From positions 62,001 to 126,000 of the forward strand of contig JAWHQP010000005.1 of NCBI GenBank assembly GCA_032586195.1: a stretch of DNA of 64,000 nucleotides, read 5' to 3'. Both the position numbers and the translations under genes were made by a program. The DNA is from JAWHQP01 sp032586195. GTDB taxonomy: Bacteria > Pseudomonadota > Gammaproteobacteria > Enterobacterales > Pasteurellaceae. Within the stretch, counting starts at the first letter, position 1; every line of letters begins with the position of its first letter. Shown piece after piece: positions 1-8,446 of the stretch. Under the pieces are notes generated by a model. The model was not told where the DNA came from. It made no database searches and was given only the letters and a program-made list of their open reading frames with translations.

Positions 1-1
1 G

Positions 2-295
2 GTCGGGCTGACTAACTGGCAATACCGTTTAACGGAAAACCACCCGTGGCACAATGTTTTTTCAGGCGGTGAACAGCAACGCATTGCTTTCGCCCGCCTG
101 CTATTGAATAAACCGAACGTGATTTATCTTGATGAGGCCACAAGCCACCTTGATGAAGGTTCAGCAGAAGCAATGTTTAATTTACTCAGACAACAGTTTC
201 CAAATACATCCGTGATTTTTATTACCCACCAAATCAATTTGGCACGATTTGCAGATGAAACGGTGGATCTCAGTAAATATCGTGACAATCCATAA
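2..295 (+). CDS. ABC transporter ATP-binding domain, C-terminal fragment (YddA-like)
   Basis: The reading frame is open from the first bases of the window and ends at a TAA, so only the last 97 residues are visible. They hold the ABC signature SGGEQQR (residues 21-27 of the fragment), Walker B VIYLDEAT (40-47), a D-loop SHLD and the switch histidine in FITHQ. The spacing and the phrase 'SGGEQQRIAFARLLL' resemble the fused permease-ATPase YddA, related to SbmA/BacA exporters, rather than an importer ATPase. In E. coli yddA lies beside yddB and pqqL; here YddB- and PqqL-like genes are about 50 kb away. The N-terminal membrane part is outside the window, so the YddA assignment is an inference from the nucleotide-binding domain alone. 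Confidence 0.75.
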   Translation, partial: VGLTNWQYRLTENHPWHNVFSGGEQQRIAFARLLLNKPNVIYLDEATSHLDEGSAEAMFNLLRQQFPNTSVIFITHQINLARFADETVDLSKYRDNP

Positions 296-305
296 ATGAA
301 TATGG

Positions 306-977
306 CTATTCCGAAAAAATAGAGTTTTTCAACGTAGCGATAGGAGAGCGTTCAATAAACGCAAGCGTATGCTGCATAATCCAGCCAATCGAAAAAGCAA
401 ACATCAGCGTACCGATACCTACCGTGCCGCCGAGTAAAAATCCTGCCAGACAAACAATAATTTCAATTGAGGTACGCACAATGCCCACACGCCAATGAAA
501 GCGTTGGCAAAGCCCCACCATCAACCCGTCACGGGGGCCGGCTCCCTGATGGCAGGTCAAATAGAAAGCGGAACCGATACCAAACAGCAGAATACCCGCG
601 ACAGCAAAGACAAAACGGGCCGTAAGAGTTGCCGGAGCGGGAACATAAGCAGTGGTTAAGCCTAGAAATAAGGCGATCACCAATACATTTAAAATGGTGG
701 CAATGCCTAATTTCAATTTTAGCGGGAACCACGCCAACATCACGAGTAGGCTGATAATTAAAGAGGCCCAGCCTACGCTAAAATCACCCTGTAAGGCGAC
801 CCCCTGAGACAGAATCGTCCATGGGGCGGAACCAAGATCGGATAATAATAAAATGCCTTCACCACTTCCCATAACAGCCAAAGATAACAGCAATACGCTC
901 ATGGAACGCCATTCAATCGACCAGAAACCGGGAGCGGTCCAGCGGGTTTGGGGCAGCACTTTAAATTTTTTTGACAT
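306..977 (-). CDS. YczE/YyaS-type membrane protein
   Basis: A 223-residue hydrophobic protein with about five membrane segments. It has the pattern of the YczE/YyaS/YitT-like integral membrane family, including a conserved loop GAGPRDGLMVGL near residues 145-156 and an early GSAPW motif. The function of the family is not established; some members lie next to transport or surfactin genes. It converges on the upstream ABC transporter gene with only 10 bases between the stops, and no clear terminator is visible there. Nothing in the neighbourhood suggests a substrate. Confidence 0.7.
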   Translation of the reverse strand: MSKKFKVLPQTRWTAPGFWSIEWRSMSVLLLSLAVMGSGEGILLLSDLGSAPWTILSQGVALQGDFSVGWASLIISLLVMLAWFPLKLKLGIATILNVLVIALFLGLTTAYVPAPATLTARFVFAVAGILLFGIGSAFYLTCHQGAGPRDGLMVGLCQRFHWRVGIVRTSIEIIVCLAGFLLGGTVGIGTLMFAFSIGWIMQHTLAFIERSPIATLKNSIFSE

Positions 978-1200
978 AAAAAAGCTCTTTCTCCGAATTA
1001 AAAGTTATCTTAATCTTTTCCGGCAAGAAGTAAAACAAATTAAAGACATAACATATAGCCAAAGAAAATAACAATATCACGGTGTAAACATAGTTATTTG
1101 TATTTTTTCACACGAAAACAGAAGATTTTTTTACAAAAAAAACGTATAGTAGCGACGTTTTTATACCTATTCACCTTTTATCAATTTCTCTGAGGTTTCT

Positions 1201-2466
1201 ATGGGCATCTTAACGAGTATTCTCGGTATTGTTGTACTATTGGCAATAGCTTATCTCTTTTCGAGTAACCGCAAAGCCATAAATCTGCGCACCGTGCTCG
1301 GTGCATTGTTGATTCAAATCCTTATCGGCGCATTAGTTCTCTATGTGCCTGCCGGCCGTGATGCCTTACTGGCGATGGCCGAAGGCGTGGCGAAAGTTAT
1401 TTCCTACGGTAATGAAGGGATCAAATTCGTCTTCGGCGGTCTTGCCAACGATAAAATTTTTGAGGTCATGGGCGGTGACGGCTTTATCTTCGCCGTGCGT
1501 GTACTGCCGGCTATTATTTTCTTCTCTGCTTTAATTTCCTTGCTTTACTATATCGGCATCATGCAATGGATAATTAAAATCATCGGTGGCGCATTGCAAA
1601 AACTGCTTGGCACGTCAAAATCCGAGTCCATGTCCGCCGCCGCCAATATTTTCGTGGGGCAAACCGAAGCGCCTTTAATCGTAAAACCTTACATTCGCAA
1701 AATGACCGAATCCGAATTATTCGCGGTAATGTGCGGAGGATTGGCATCTATCGCAGGCTCCACGATGGCAGGCTACGCAGGTATGGGTGTACCGTTAACC
1801 TATTTAATCGCCGCCTCCTTTATGGCCGCACCGGCAGGTTTATTATTCGCTAAAATTTTAATTCCGCAAACCGAAAAATTTGATGACGCGATCGAACATG
1901 TTGAACTGGAAAAACCGTCCAATATCCTTGATGCCGCCGCGGGCGGTGCCGCTTCCGGTTTAAATCTGGCCTTAAACGTAGGTGCCATGCTGATCGCCTT
2001 CATCGCTTTGATCGCATTAATTAACGGGATTTTAGGCGGCGTAGGTGGCTGGTTCGGCATAGAAAATTTATCCTTAGGCGAAATCTTCGGCTGGATTTTC
2101 CGTCCGTTAGCCTGGGTTATCGGTGTGCCTTGGGAAGAAGCGGGTGTGGCGGGTCAAATGATCGGTACTAAATTAGCCATTAACGAATTTGTCGGCTATA
2201 TGGAATTTACCAAATACCTCACGCCGGACGCACCGATAGTATTGGCGGACAAAACCAAAGCCATTATCACTTTCGCTCTCTGCGGTTTCGCCAATTTCAG
2301 CTCAATCGCTATCCTAATCGGCGGTCTGGGCGGAATGGCACCTAATCGTCGCGGCGACATCGCCCGCTTAGGTTTAAAAGCGGTATTGGCAGGTTCATTG
2401 GCAAATCTGATGAGCGCGACTATCGCCGGTTTATTTATCGGATTAAGTGGTGTCGCTTTAGCCTAA
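1201..2466 (+). CDS. nupC: NupC nucleoside:cation symporter
   Basis: A 421-residue inner-membrane protein of the concentrative nucleoside transporter family, importing nucleosides with protons or sodium. Visible hallmarks are QTEAPLIVKPYI near residues 154-165 and GGLASIAGSTMAGY near 180-193, which form the substrate-binding hairpin region, and a C-terminal gate domain with FANFSSIAI. Its length matches the family. It is followed by deoB and deoD, so import and phosphorolysis of nucleosides are encoded side by side. A hairpin and a PurR-like box separate it from deoB, so the downstream genes may have their own promoter. The Shine-Dalgarno sequence is TGAGG, 7 bases before ATG. Confidence 0.95.
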   Translation: MGILTSILGIVVLLAIAYLFSSNRKAINLRTVLGALLIQILIGALVLYVPAGRDALLAMAEGVAKVISYGNEGIKFVFGGLANDKIFEVMGGDGFIFAVRVLPAIIFFSALISLLYYIGIMQWIIKIIGGALQKLLGTSKSESMSAAANIFVGQTEAPLIVKPYIRKMTESELFAVMCGGLASIAGSTMAGYAGMGVPLTYLIAASFMAAPAGLLFAKILIPQTEKFDDAIEHVELEKPSNILDAAAGGAASGLNLALNVGAMLIAFIALIALINGILGGVGGWFGIENLSLGEIFGWIFRPLAWVIGVPWEEAGVAGQMIGTKLAINEFVGYMEFTKYLTPDAPIVLADKTKAIITFALCGFANFSSIAILIGGLGGMAPNRRGDIARLGLKAVLAGSLANLMSATIAGLFIGLSGVALA

Positions 2467-2500
2467 ATTGAGCTATAATTACCAGTATTTCAAGCAACCA

Positions 2501-2525
2501 AACACCACGACCCGTTCGTGGTGTT
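2501..2525. other. Hairpin between nupC and deoB
   Basis: A perfect 10-bp inverted repeat (AACACCACGA / TCGTGGTGTT) with a 5-base loop lies 34 bases after nupC. It has no run of T after it on either strand, so it is not a convincing intrinsic terminator. It may protect the nupC mRNA 3' end or partly terminate. Confidence 0.6.
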
Positions 2526-2539
2526 GTCATATGGGAACA

Positions 2540-2555
2540 AAGAAAACGTTTGCGT
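2540..2555. promoter_or_regulatory. PurR-like operator ahead of deoB
   Basis: The 16-mer AAGAAAACGTTTGCGT matches the E. coli PurR consensus ACGCAAACGTTTGCGT at 14 of 16 positions, with the central AAACGTTTGCGT perfect. It ends 26 bases before the deoB ATG. LacI-family relatives such as CytR or RbsR bind similar palindromes, so the regulator is not certain. A second, better box lies ahead of rpiA. Confidence 0.5.
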
Positions 2556-2581
2556 TTTCGGCAACATTTGAGGAATAGAAA

Positions 2582-3817
2582 ATGAAACGTGTATTTATTA
2601 TGATGTTGGATTCCTTCGGCATCGGCGCTGCCAAAGATGCCGACAAATTTGGCGATGCGGGTTCCAATACTCTCGGGCATATCGCTCAGTATTGCGCGGA
2701 GGGTAAAGCGGACGGACGAGGCCGTTCGGGTAATCTCCATGTACCCAATATGGAAAAACTCGGCTTAGGTCTGGCGGCTCAAGCTTCTTCAGGCACATTG
2801 CCGGCAGGTTTTAATCCTAACCCGGAATTAATCGGCGGCTATGCCTTTGCCCAGGAAATTTCCTCCGGTAAAGACACCCCTTCCGGTCACTGGGAAGTGG
2901 CGGGCGTGCCCGTATTATTTGACTGGGGCTATTTTCCGCAGCATGAAAACAGCTTTCCGCAAGAACTATTGGATCGCATTGTAGAAAAAGCGGAATTGCC
3001 CGGCTATCTCGGCAACTGCCATTCTTCCGGTACGGTAATTTTAGACAAACTGGGCGAAGAACATATGCGGACAGGCAAGCCGATTTTCTACACTTCCGCC
3101 GATTCCGTATTCCAGATTGCCTGCCATGAAGAAACCTTCGGATTAGAAAAATTGTACGAGCTCTGTCAGTTAGTGCGCGCGGAACTGGAAGGCTATAATA
3201 TCGGCCGCGTGATTGCCCGCCCATTCATAGGCAAGAAAGCCGGTGAATTCACCCGCACCGGCAACCGCCACGACTATGCGGTTGAGCCGCCGTCCGCCAC
3301 GGTGCTGCAAAAGCTGGTGGAAGAAAAACACGGCAGCGTGATTTCCATTGGTAAAATCGCCGATATTTATGCTCACGTCGGCATTACACATAAGGTAAAA
3401 GCCACCGGCTTAGCGGAACTGTTTGACAAAACCCTGATCGAAGTAAAAAGTGCGGCGTCAAATTCCATTGTTTTTACCAATTTTGTGAATTTCGACTCTG
3501 ATTTCGGTCATCGCCGTGACGTGGCGGGCTATGCCGCCGGTCTGGAATACTTCGACCAACGTTTACCTGAACTGCTGGAACTGGTTAACGACGACGATTT
3601 ACTAATCATCACCGCCGATCACGGCTGCGACCCGACCTGGCAGGGCACCGATCATACCCGCGAACATATTCCCGTACTGATGTACGGAACAAACGTACCG
3701 AAAGCGTTCTTAGGCAAACGAGAAACTTTCGCCGATATCGGGCAAACCATCGCTGGCTATTTCGGCACCTCACCAATGGATTACGGTACAAGCATATTAA
3801 ATTTTAATCAACGCTAA
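2582..3817 (+). CDS. deoB: Phosphopentomutase
   Basis: A 411-residue alkaline-phosphatase-superfamily enzyme that interconverts ribose-1-phosphate (or deoxyribose-1-phosphate) and the 5-phosphate. The metal-binding motifs are all present: MLDSFGIG with Asp10, a DSDFGHRRD segment near residue 305, and TADHGCDPTWQGTDHTREH near 343-361 supplying Asp, His and His. A conserved SADSVFQIA lies near residue 170. Length is close to the 407 residues of E. coli DeoB. The start is ATG with GAGGAA upstream. It is followed after 13 bases by deoD, forming the classical pair that passes ribose-1-phosphate from phosphorolysis to central metabolism. Confidence 0.97.
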   Translation: MKRVFIMMLDSFGIGAAKDADKFGDAGSNTLGHIAQYCAEGKADGRGRSGNLHVPNMEKLGLGLAAQASSGTLPAGFNPNPELIGGYAFAQEISSGKDTPSGHWEVAGVPVLFDWGYFPQHENSFPQELLDRIVEKAELPGYLGNCHSSGTVILDKLGEEHMRTGKPIFYTSADSVFQIACHEETFGLEKLYELCQLVRAELEGYNIGRVIARPFIGKKAGEFTRTGNRHDYAVEPPSATVLQKLVEEKHGSVISIGKIADIYAHVGITHKVKATGLAELFDKTLIEVKSAASNSIVFTNFVNFDSDFGHRRDVAGYAAGLEYFDQRLPELLELVNDDDLLIITADHGCDPTWQGTDHTREHIPVLMYGTNVPKAFLGKRETFADIGQTIAGYFGTSPMDYGTSILNFNQR

Positions 3818-3830
3818 TAAGGAATAAACT

Positions 3831-4544
3831 ATGACTCCACATATCAACGCACCGGACGGTGCCTTCGCTGATGTCGTATTAATGCCGGGTGATCCGCTGC
3901 GCGCCAAATACATTGCCGAAACCTTTTTAGACAACGCGGTTGAAGTAACTAATGTACGCAGCATGCTGGGTTTCACAGGCACTTACAAAGGCAGAAAAAT
4001 TTCCGTCATGGGGCACGGCATGGGGATTCCGTCCTGTTCTATTTACGCCAAGGAACTGATCACCGAATACGGCGTGCGGAAAATTATCCGCGTCGGGTCA
4101 TGCGGTTCCGTGCGTCCGGATGTAAAAGTGCGTGATGTGGTGATCGGTATGGGTGCCTGCACCGATTCGAAAGTGAACCGCATCCGTTTCAAAGACAACG
4201 ACTTTGCCGCCATCGCCGATTTCGAACTCACCGCAAACGCGGTGCAAGCGGCTAAAAACAAAGGTGTTACCGTCCACGTAGGCAACCTGTTCTCCGCAGA
4301 TCTCTTCTACACACCCAACGTTGAAATATTTGATGTGCTGGAAAAATACGGCATTGTGGGGGTTGAAATGGAAGCGGCGGGCATCTACGGCGTCGCCCAT
4401 GAATACGGCGCCAAAGCCCTCACCATCTGCACCGTATCCGATCACATCCGTACCGGCGAACAGACCTCGTCCGAGGAGCGCCAACTGACCTTCAACGATA
4501 TGATTGAAATCGCGTTGGAATCGGTGTTATTGGGTGATAAATAA
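3831..4544 (+). CDS. deoD: Purine nucleoside phosphorylase, DeoD type
   Basis: A 237-residue hexameric-type phosphorylase that splits purine (deoxy)nucleosides with phosphate into base and pentose-1-phosphate. It starts MTPHINAPDGAFAD, carries the phosphate-binding GDPLRAKYIA and VGSCGSV segments, the nucleoside-binding EMEAAGIYG near residue 180 and the catalytic Asp204 in CTVSDHIRTGE. Length is normal. It is co-oriented with deoB (13-base gap) and closes the unit with a strong intrinsic terminator. Confidence 0.97.
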   Translation: MTPHINAPDGAFADVVLMPGDPLRAKYIAETFLDNAVEVTNVRSMLGFTGTYKGRKISVMGHGMGIPSCSIYAKELITEYGVRKIIRVGSCGSVRPDVKVRDVVIGMGACTDSKVNRIRFKDNDFAAIADFELTANAVQAAKNKGVTVHVGNLFSADLFYTPNVEIFDVLEKYGIVGVEMEAAGIYGVAHEYGAKALTICTVSDHIRTGEQTSSEERQLTFNDMIEIALESVLLGDK

Positions 4545-4556
4545 TCCCTGTCTTTA

Positions 4557-4583
4557 CCCTGCACCAATGTGCGGGGTTTTCTT
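4557..4583 (+). terminator. Intrinsic terminator of deoBD
   Basis: An 8-bp stem (CCCTGCAC / GTGCGGGG, one G-T pair) with loop CAAT begins 13 bases after the deoD stop and is followed by TTTTCTTT. Confidence 0.9.
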
Positions 4584-4713
4584 TATACTTTCTAATCTTG
4601 TCCCTTTAAAAATCACCCTGTGCTATTGATCTTCTGATCTTCGTCCGCCCCGGCAAAGTGTGGTGTTAAAAAACGGAGTTTTTACATTTTCATTAAAGAT
4701 CCCTTCCCAAACC

Positions 4714-4729
4714 TGTGGACGATGTCACA
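4714..4729. promoter_or_regulatory. CRP-binding site
   Basis: TGTGG-N6-TCACA matches the CRP consensus TGTGA-N6-TCACA at 9 of 10 informative positions. It lies about 137 bases before the transporter ATG, and about 75-90 bases ahead of the possible -10 element. Confidence 0.55.
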
Positions 4730-4772
4730 TTTTTGCGTTACCGTACTTTACAGCCCGAAGTCAACTTGTTAA

Positions 4773-4800
4773 TGTTAATTTATTGTAACCAAATTGTTAA
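4773..4800. promoter_or_regulatory. ArcA-like direct repeats
   Basis: TGTTAA at 4773, TGTAAC at 4784 and TGTTAA at 4795 are spaced exactly 11 bases apart, with a further TGTTAA at 4767. Phosphorylated ArcA is known to bind TGTTAA-type direct repeats at about 11-bp spacing. The array overlaps the likely -35 region of the promoter. Confidence 0.45.
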
Positions 4801-4865
4801 CTTATAAAATAAAAAATAGGTTAAATATGCCGTAAATTATCATCATATCAACGGAAGGAGATCTT

Positions 4866-6398
4866 ATGCCAACACTGAAAGAAGTCGATCATGCTTTTTT
4901 AGGCCATCCAAAGCCGTTATCGGGGCTGTTTTTCGTAGAAATGTGGGAACGCTTTTCCTACTATGGAATCCGCCCTCTATTAGTGTTATTCATGACCACC
5001 GCCATAATAAAGGGCGGCTTCGGTTTTGATGATACCACCGCTTCCGCCATCTACGGTATTTTTGCCGGCTCCATTTATTTGGCTCCCCTCGCCGGCGGCT
5101 GGCTGGCGGACAACTGGTTGGGGCAGGATAGAGCGCTGTGGTGGGGTTGCGTAATCATGGCATTGGGCCACCTCTCCATCGGTTTATCCTCTATCCCCGC
5201 CGTAGCCCAACCTATGTTTTTTCTCGGCCTATTGTTACTCGTGCTGGGCACCGGCTTGTTTAAAACCTGTATTTCCGTCATGGTCGGCAGCCTTTACGAT
5301 CAACAAGACCCTCGTCGTGACGCGGGTTTCACCCTGTTTTACATGGGCATTAATATCGGTGCCTTTGTAGCGCCGCTGATTACGGGGATTTTCGCCGAAA
5401 ACGGTTTATGGCATACAGGCTTCGCGGTAGGCGGCATCGGAATGCTGATCGCGTTGCTGATTTACCGCTTTGTCGCTCAACCCGCCCTACACCAATACAG
5501 TGCATTAAAGGGCCAACAAGTCCGTTGGGATAAACCGGAGCAAACCGTACCAAACATTGCCAAAGTGCTGATTACTATCGGTATTTTGGCAATGATTGTA
5601 GTGCTATTGATTTTCACCGGGGTAATTTCCGTTAATGTAATTATGATCCGTCATGTAATGACCTATTTGATTATCGGCACGCTGTTTATTTACTTCGCCT
5701 ATCTTTTCCTCAGCCCTAAATTCAACCGTGATGAAAAAATCCGTCTGTTAGTTTGCTTTTTGCTGATTATAGGAGCATCGCTGTTTTGGTCCAGCTTCGA
5801 CCAGCAAGCGACCTCTTTTAATTTATTCGCTGATCGTTACGTCGATCGGGAATTGTTCGGCTTTACCATTCCGACTGTGTGGTTTCAATCCATCGGGTCA
5901 ATTTTTATCGTGTTATTCGCTCCGCTGATGAGCCTGGTGTGGTTAAAACTGGCCCGACGGGGAATTAACCCTAACAGTATGATCAAATTTGCACTGGGCA
6001 TGCTGTTTGCCGCCGCCTGCTTCGGTTTAATGATTATCGCCACTCAAGATGTCATTATGCATAATATACGGGTTTCACCGTTATGGCTGGTGGCGGCCCT
6101 ATTCTTGCTCACCATCGGTGAACTCTGCCTGTCGCCGGTGGGTTTATCCAGCATGACCAAGCTCGCTCCGGCTCGAATACAAAGCGTGGTGATGGGGCTA
6201 TTCTTTATTTCAATTTCTCTCGGCGGACTGATCGGTTCTTACTCGGGAAACTATGTTTCCGGCGAAACTCTGGCGGATCTACCTAACTTATTTACGGTAC
6301 TTACAATATTTTTAGTGGTTTCAGCCTTGCTGTTAATCGCTCTCGCCCGACCGATTCAGCGTTTACTGCAGAAAAATGATCCGAATGCACAACTTTAA
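4866..6398 (+). CDS. Proton-dependent oligopeptide transporter (POT/PTR2 family)
   Basis: A 510-residue protein with about 12-14 membrane segments that imports di- and tripeptides with protons. The family's ExxER(F)xYYG proton-coupling motif is visible as EMWERFSYYG near residues 26-35, and the PTR2 signature as FTLFYMGINIGAF near 156-168. Length agrees with DtpA/DtpB of enterobacteria and DtpT of Gram-positives; I cannot tell which paralogue is closest. It is monocistronic, flanked by a terminator upstream and a hairpin downstream. Its upstream region suggests CRP and ArcA control, which would tie peptide uptake to carbon and redox state. Confidence 0.9.
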   Translation: MPTLKEVDHAFLGHPKPLSGLFFVEMWERFSYYGIRPLLVLFMTTAIIKGGFGFDDTTASAIYGIFAGSIYLAPLAGGWLADNWLGQDRALWWGCVIMALGHLSIGLSSIPAVAQPMFFLGLLLLVLGTGLFKTCISVMVGSLYDQQDPRRDAGFTLFYMGINIGAFVAPLITGIFAENGLWHTGFAVGGIGMLIALLIYRFVAQPALHQYSALKGQQVRWDKPEQTVPNIAKVLITIGILAMIVVLLIFTGVISVNVIMIRHVMTYLIIGTLFIYFAYLFLSPKFNRDEKIRLLVCFLLIIGASLFWSSFDQQATSFNLFADRYVDRELFGFTIPTVWFQSIGSIFIVLFAPLMSLVWLKLARRGINPNSMIKFALGMLFAAACFGLMIIATQDVIMHNIRVSPLWLVAALFLLTIGELCLSPVGLSSMTKLAPARIQSVVMGLFFISISLGGLIGSYSGNYVSGETLADLPNLFTVLTIFLVVSALLLIALARPIQRLLQKNDPNAQL

Positions 6399-6473
6399 AT
6401 AAACATGATAACGCAACACCTTTCCGCCATGGCTCGGCACAAAGTGAACGCGTTAATTATTCCTTCCGCCTCG

Positions 6474-6496
6474 ACGGTATGCCTTCCGCATACCGT
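6474..6496 (+). terminator. Hairpin after the peptide transporter
   Basis: A perfect 9-bp stem (ACGGTATGC / GCATACCGT) with a CTTCC loop lies 75 bases after the stop. The following TTAACTT is a poor U-tract, so termination would be weak. Confidence 0.45.
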
Positions 6497-6601
6497 TTAA
6501 CTTCGGTTTCCAATCCTCTTTTCTTTAATAATTATTAAGGAAAGTTTTTCATTTATCGGTTAAACTAAGCGCATTTTTCTGAGTTTAATTCGGAGTGAAT
6601 A

Positions 6602-7480
6602 ATGAATTTTATTGGCAAAGTACTTGGTTTTATTATCGGTTATCGTTTCGGCGGGCTGTTTGGCGGTATTGCGGGGGCAATTCTCGGTCATATGGCGGAT
6701 AAAAAGCTGTATGAGCTAGGGGCGGTGAACTCGTCTTTTTTCAATCGCAAACTGACCCGTCAGTCGCTGTTTATGCAGACTACCTTTGCCGTACTCGGTC
6801 ACTTGAGCAAGGCTAAAGGGCGGGTAACGGAAAATGATATTCAGCTGGCGACCAATTTGATGTCGCAAATGCAACTGGATGAAAACAGCCGCAGAATGGC
6901 TCAAGCCGCTTTCCAACGGGGTAAAGAAGCGGATTTCCCGCTCCGTCAGGTCATGAAAGAGTTTCGTTTGGGCTGCGGTCAGCGGGCGGATTTACTGCGG
7001 ATGTTCCTGCACGTGCAGATTCAAGCCGCTTTTGCCGACAATGAGCTGCACGAAAATGAAAAAGATGTGCTGTTTATTATCGCGGAGGAATTGGGTTTAT
7101 CTCGCTATCAATTTGAACAAATGCTGGCAATGGAAATCGCCACCCGACAATTTGCCCGCGACGGTTTCTATCGTCAGCAGCAATATCAACAGCAAAGCCG
7201 CTATCAGGAAAATTATCAGTACAATCAACAAAACTCGCAAAATCAACACCGCACTTTTTCCGGCCCGACGGTGGAAGACGCTTATAAGGTGCTGGGTGTA
7301 ACGGCGACCGACGATCAACAGACAGTAAAACGCGTCTATCGTCGTCTGATGAATGAACATCACCCCGACAAATTGGTTTCCAAGGGATTGCCAAAAGAAA
7401 TGTTGGAAATGGCGAAGGAAAAGGCTCAGCAAATCCAAGCGGCTTACGATTTGATTTGCAAATATAAGGGCTGGAAGTAA
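6602..7480 (+). CDS. djlA: DjlA, membrane-anchored J-domain co-chaperone
   Basis: A 292-residue protein with three recognisable parts: an N-terminal glycine-rich membrane anchor (residues 7-29), a TerB-like helical domain (about 55-170), a Gln-rich linker (about 190-215) and a C-terminal J domain carrying the HPD motif near residue 254. This is the architecture of DjlA, which stimulates DnaK at the inner membrane and affects capsule signalling in enterobacteria. An uptake signal sequence lies in the linker coding region (7248-7256), where protein sequence is least constrained. It is followed after 12 bases by dusC. Confidence 0.95.
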   Translation: MNFIGKVLGFIIGYRFGGLFGGIAGAILGHMADKKLYELGAVNSSFFNRKLTRQSLFMQTTFAVLGHLSKAKGRVTENDIQLATNLMSQMQLDENSRRMAQAAFQRGKEADFPLRQVMKEFRLGCGQRADLLRMFLHVQIQAAFADNELHENEKDVLFIIAEELGLSRYQFEQMLAMEIATRQFARDGFYRQQQYQQQSRYQENYQYNQQNSQNQHRTFSGPTVEDAYKVLGVTATDDQQTVKRVYRRLMNEHHPDKLVSKGLPKEMLEMAKEKAQQIQAAYDLICKYKGWK

Positions 7481-7492
7481 TTTCTTCACCAT

Positions 7493-8437
7493 ATGCGCGT
7501 TATTTTAGCTCCCATGCAGGGCGTATTGGATCCGCTGGTACGCCGGCTGCTGACGGAAGTCAATGACTATGATCTATGTATTTCAGAATTTGTGCGGGTA
7601 GTGGATCAACGCCTGCCCGATAAGGTGTTTTACCGCCTGTGTCCGGAATTACACTACGGCGGCAAAACGCCGTCTGGTACGCCGGTGCGGGTGCAGCTGC
7701 TGGGTCAATTTCCCGCATGGTTGGCAGAAAATGCCCGGCGTGCGGTTGAACTGGGTTCATGGGGAGTTGATCTTAACTGCGGTTGTCCGTCCAAAACCGT
7801 CAACGGCAGCCACGGCGGGGCCAGTCTATTGAAACAACCCGAATTAATCTATCAGGCCACCAAAGCCTTACGCGAGGTGGTGCCTGCCGCATTGCCGGTG
7901 AGCGTTAAGGTTCGTCTTGGCTGGGACCGTGTTGATACTGCGTTTGAAATCGCTGACGCGGTGCAGCAAGGCGGCGCCAGCGAAATCGCCATTCACGGTC
8001 GTACCAAAACGGACGGCTACCGGGCCGAGCGCATCAACTGGGCTCAAATCGGCGAAGTGCGCAAAAAACTGTGGATCCCTGTTATCGCTAATGGTGAGAT
8101 CTGGCATTGGCAAGACGGGCAGGATTGTCTGCAGGCTACAGGCTGCACGGATTTGATGGTGGGGCGCGGTGCGTTAAACCTGCCGAATCTGAGCCGTGTA
8201 TTAAAACACAAAGCGGAGAAACTGCCCTGGAATCAGGTTCATCATATTCTGTATAAATACGCCAATATGGAAAACATTCACGATACCGGTTTTTATCATG
8301 TGGCGCGTATTAAGCAATGGCTGCAATATTTGAAAAAAGAATACGCGCAGGCCGGCGAATTATTTGAGCAGATTAAATCCTGTCATGCCGCCGAAGCATT
8401 GCGCCGGCAAATCAATCTGTCGTTAGAAAAATGTTGA
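7493..8437 (+). CDS. dusC: tRNA-dihydrouridine(16) synthase
   Basis: A 314-residue FMN-dependent enzyme that reduces uridine in the tRNA D-loop. It begins MRVILAPMQGVLDPL, with the catalytic cysteine in NCGCPSKTVNG near residues 93-104, phosphate-binding GRGAL near 223 and the C-terminal helical tRNA-binding domain. The motif set and the length fit DusC rather than DusA or DusB. No good Shine-Dalgarno is visible before the ATG; the gene probably depends on translation from djlA, 12 bases upstream. Confidence 0.93.
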   Translation: MRVILAPMQGVLDPLVRRLLTEVNDYDLCISEFVRVVDQRLPDKVFYRLCPELHYGGKTPSGTPVRVQLLGQFPAWLAENARRAVELGSWGVDLNCGCPSKTVNGSHGGASLLKQPELIYQATKALREVVPAALPVSVKVRLGWDRVDTAFEIADAVQQGGASEIAIHGRTKTDGYRAERINWAQIGEVRKKLWIPVIANGEIWHWQDGQDCLQATGCTDLMVGRGALNLPNLSRVLKHKAEKLPWNQVHHILYKYANMENIHDTGFYHVARIKQWLQYLKKEYAQAGELFEQIKSCHAAEALRRQINLSLEKC

Positions 8438-8446
8438 TAGGTTCTG

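Larger units (their letters stand above)
4584..4865 (+). other. Gene-free regulatory stretch before the peptide transporter
   Basis: About 280 bases between the deoD terminator and the transporter gene contain no plausible coding region. The stretch becomes very AT-rich towards the gene and holds a CRP-like site and phased TGTTAA repeats (listed separately), plus a possible -10 TATAAA at 4803-4808. A degenerate uptake-sequence core (AAGTGTGGT) lies near 4656. The Shine-Dalgarno AAGGAG is 7 bases before the ATG. Confidence 0.6.

Noticed and set aside
853..1071. 72-codon plus-strand frame in front of nupC
   Set aside because: It is mostly the reverse of the YczE-type gene's N terminus.
1097..1150. 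Possible CRP site (TTTGT-N6-TCACA) and -10 TATAGT before nupC
   Set aside because: Only one half fits well (3 of 5 in the other half); too weak to list as a site although CRP control of nupC is plausible.
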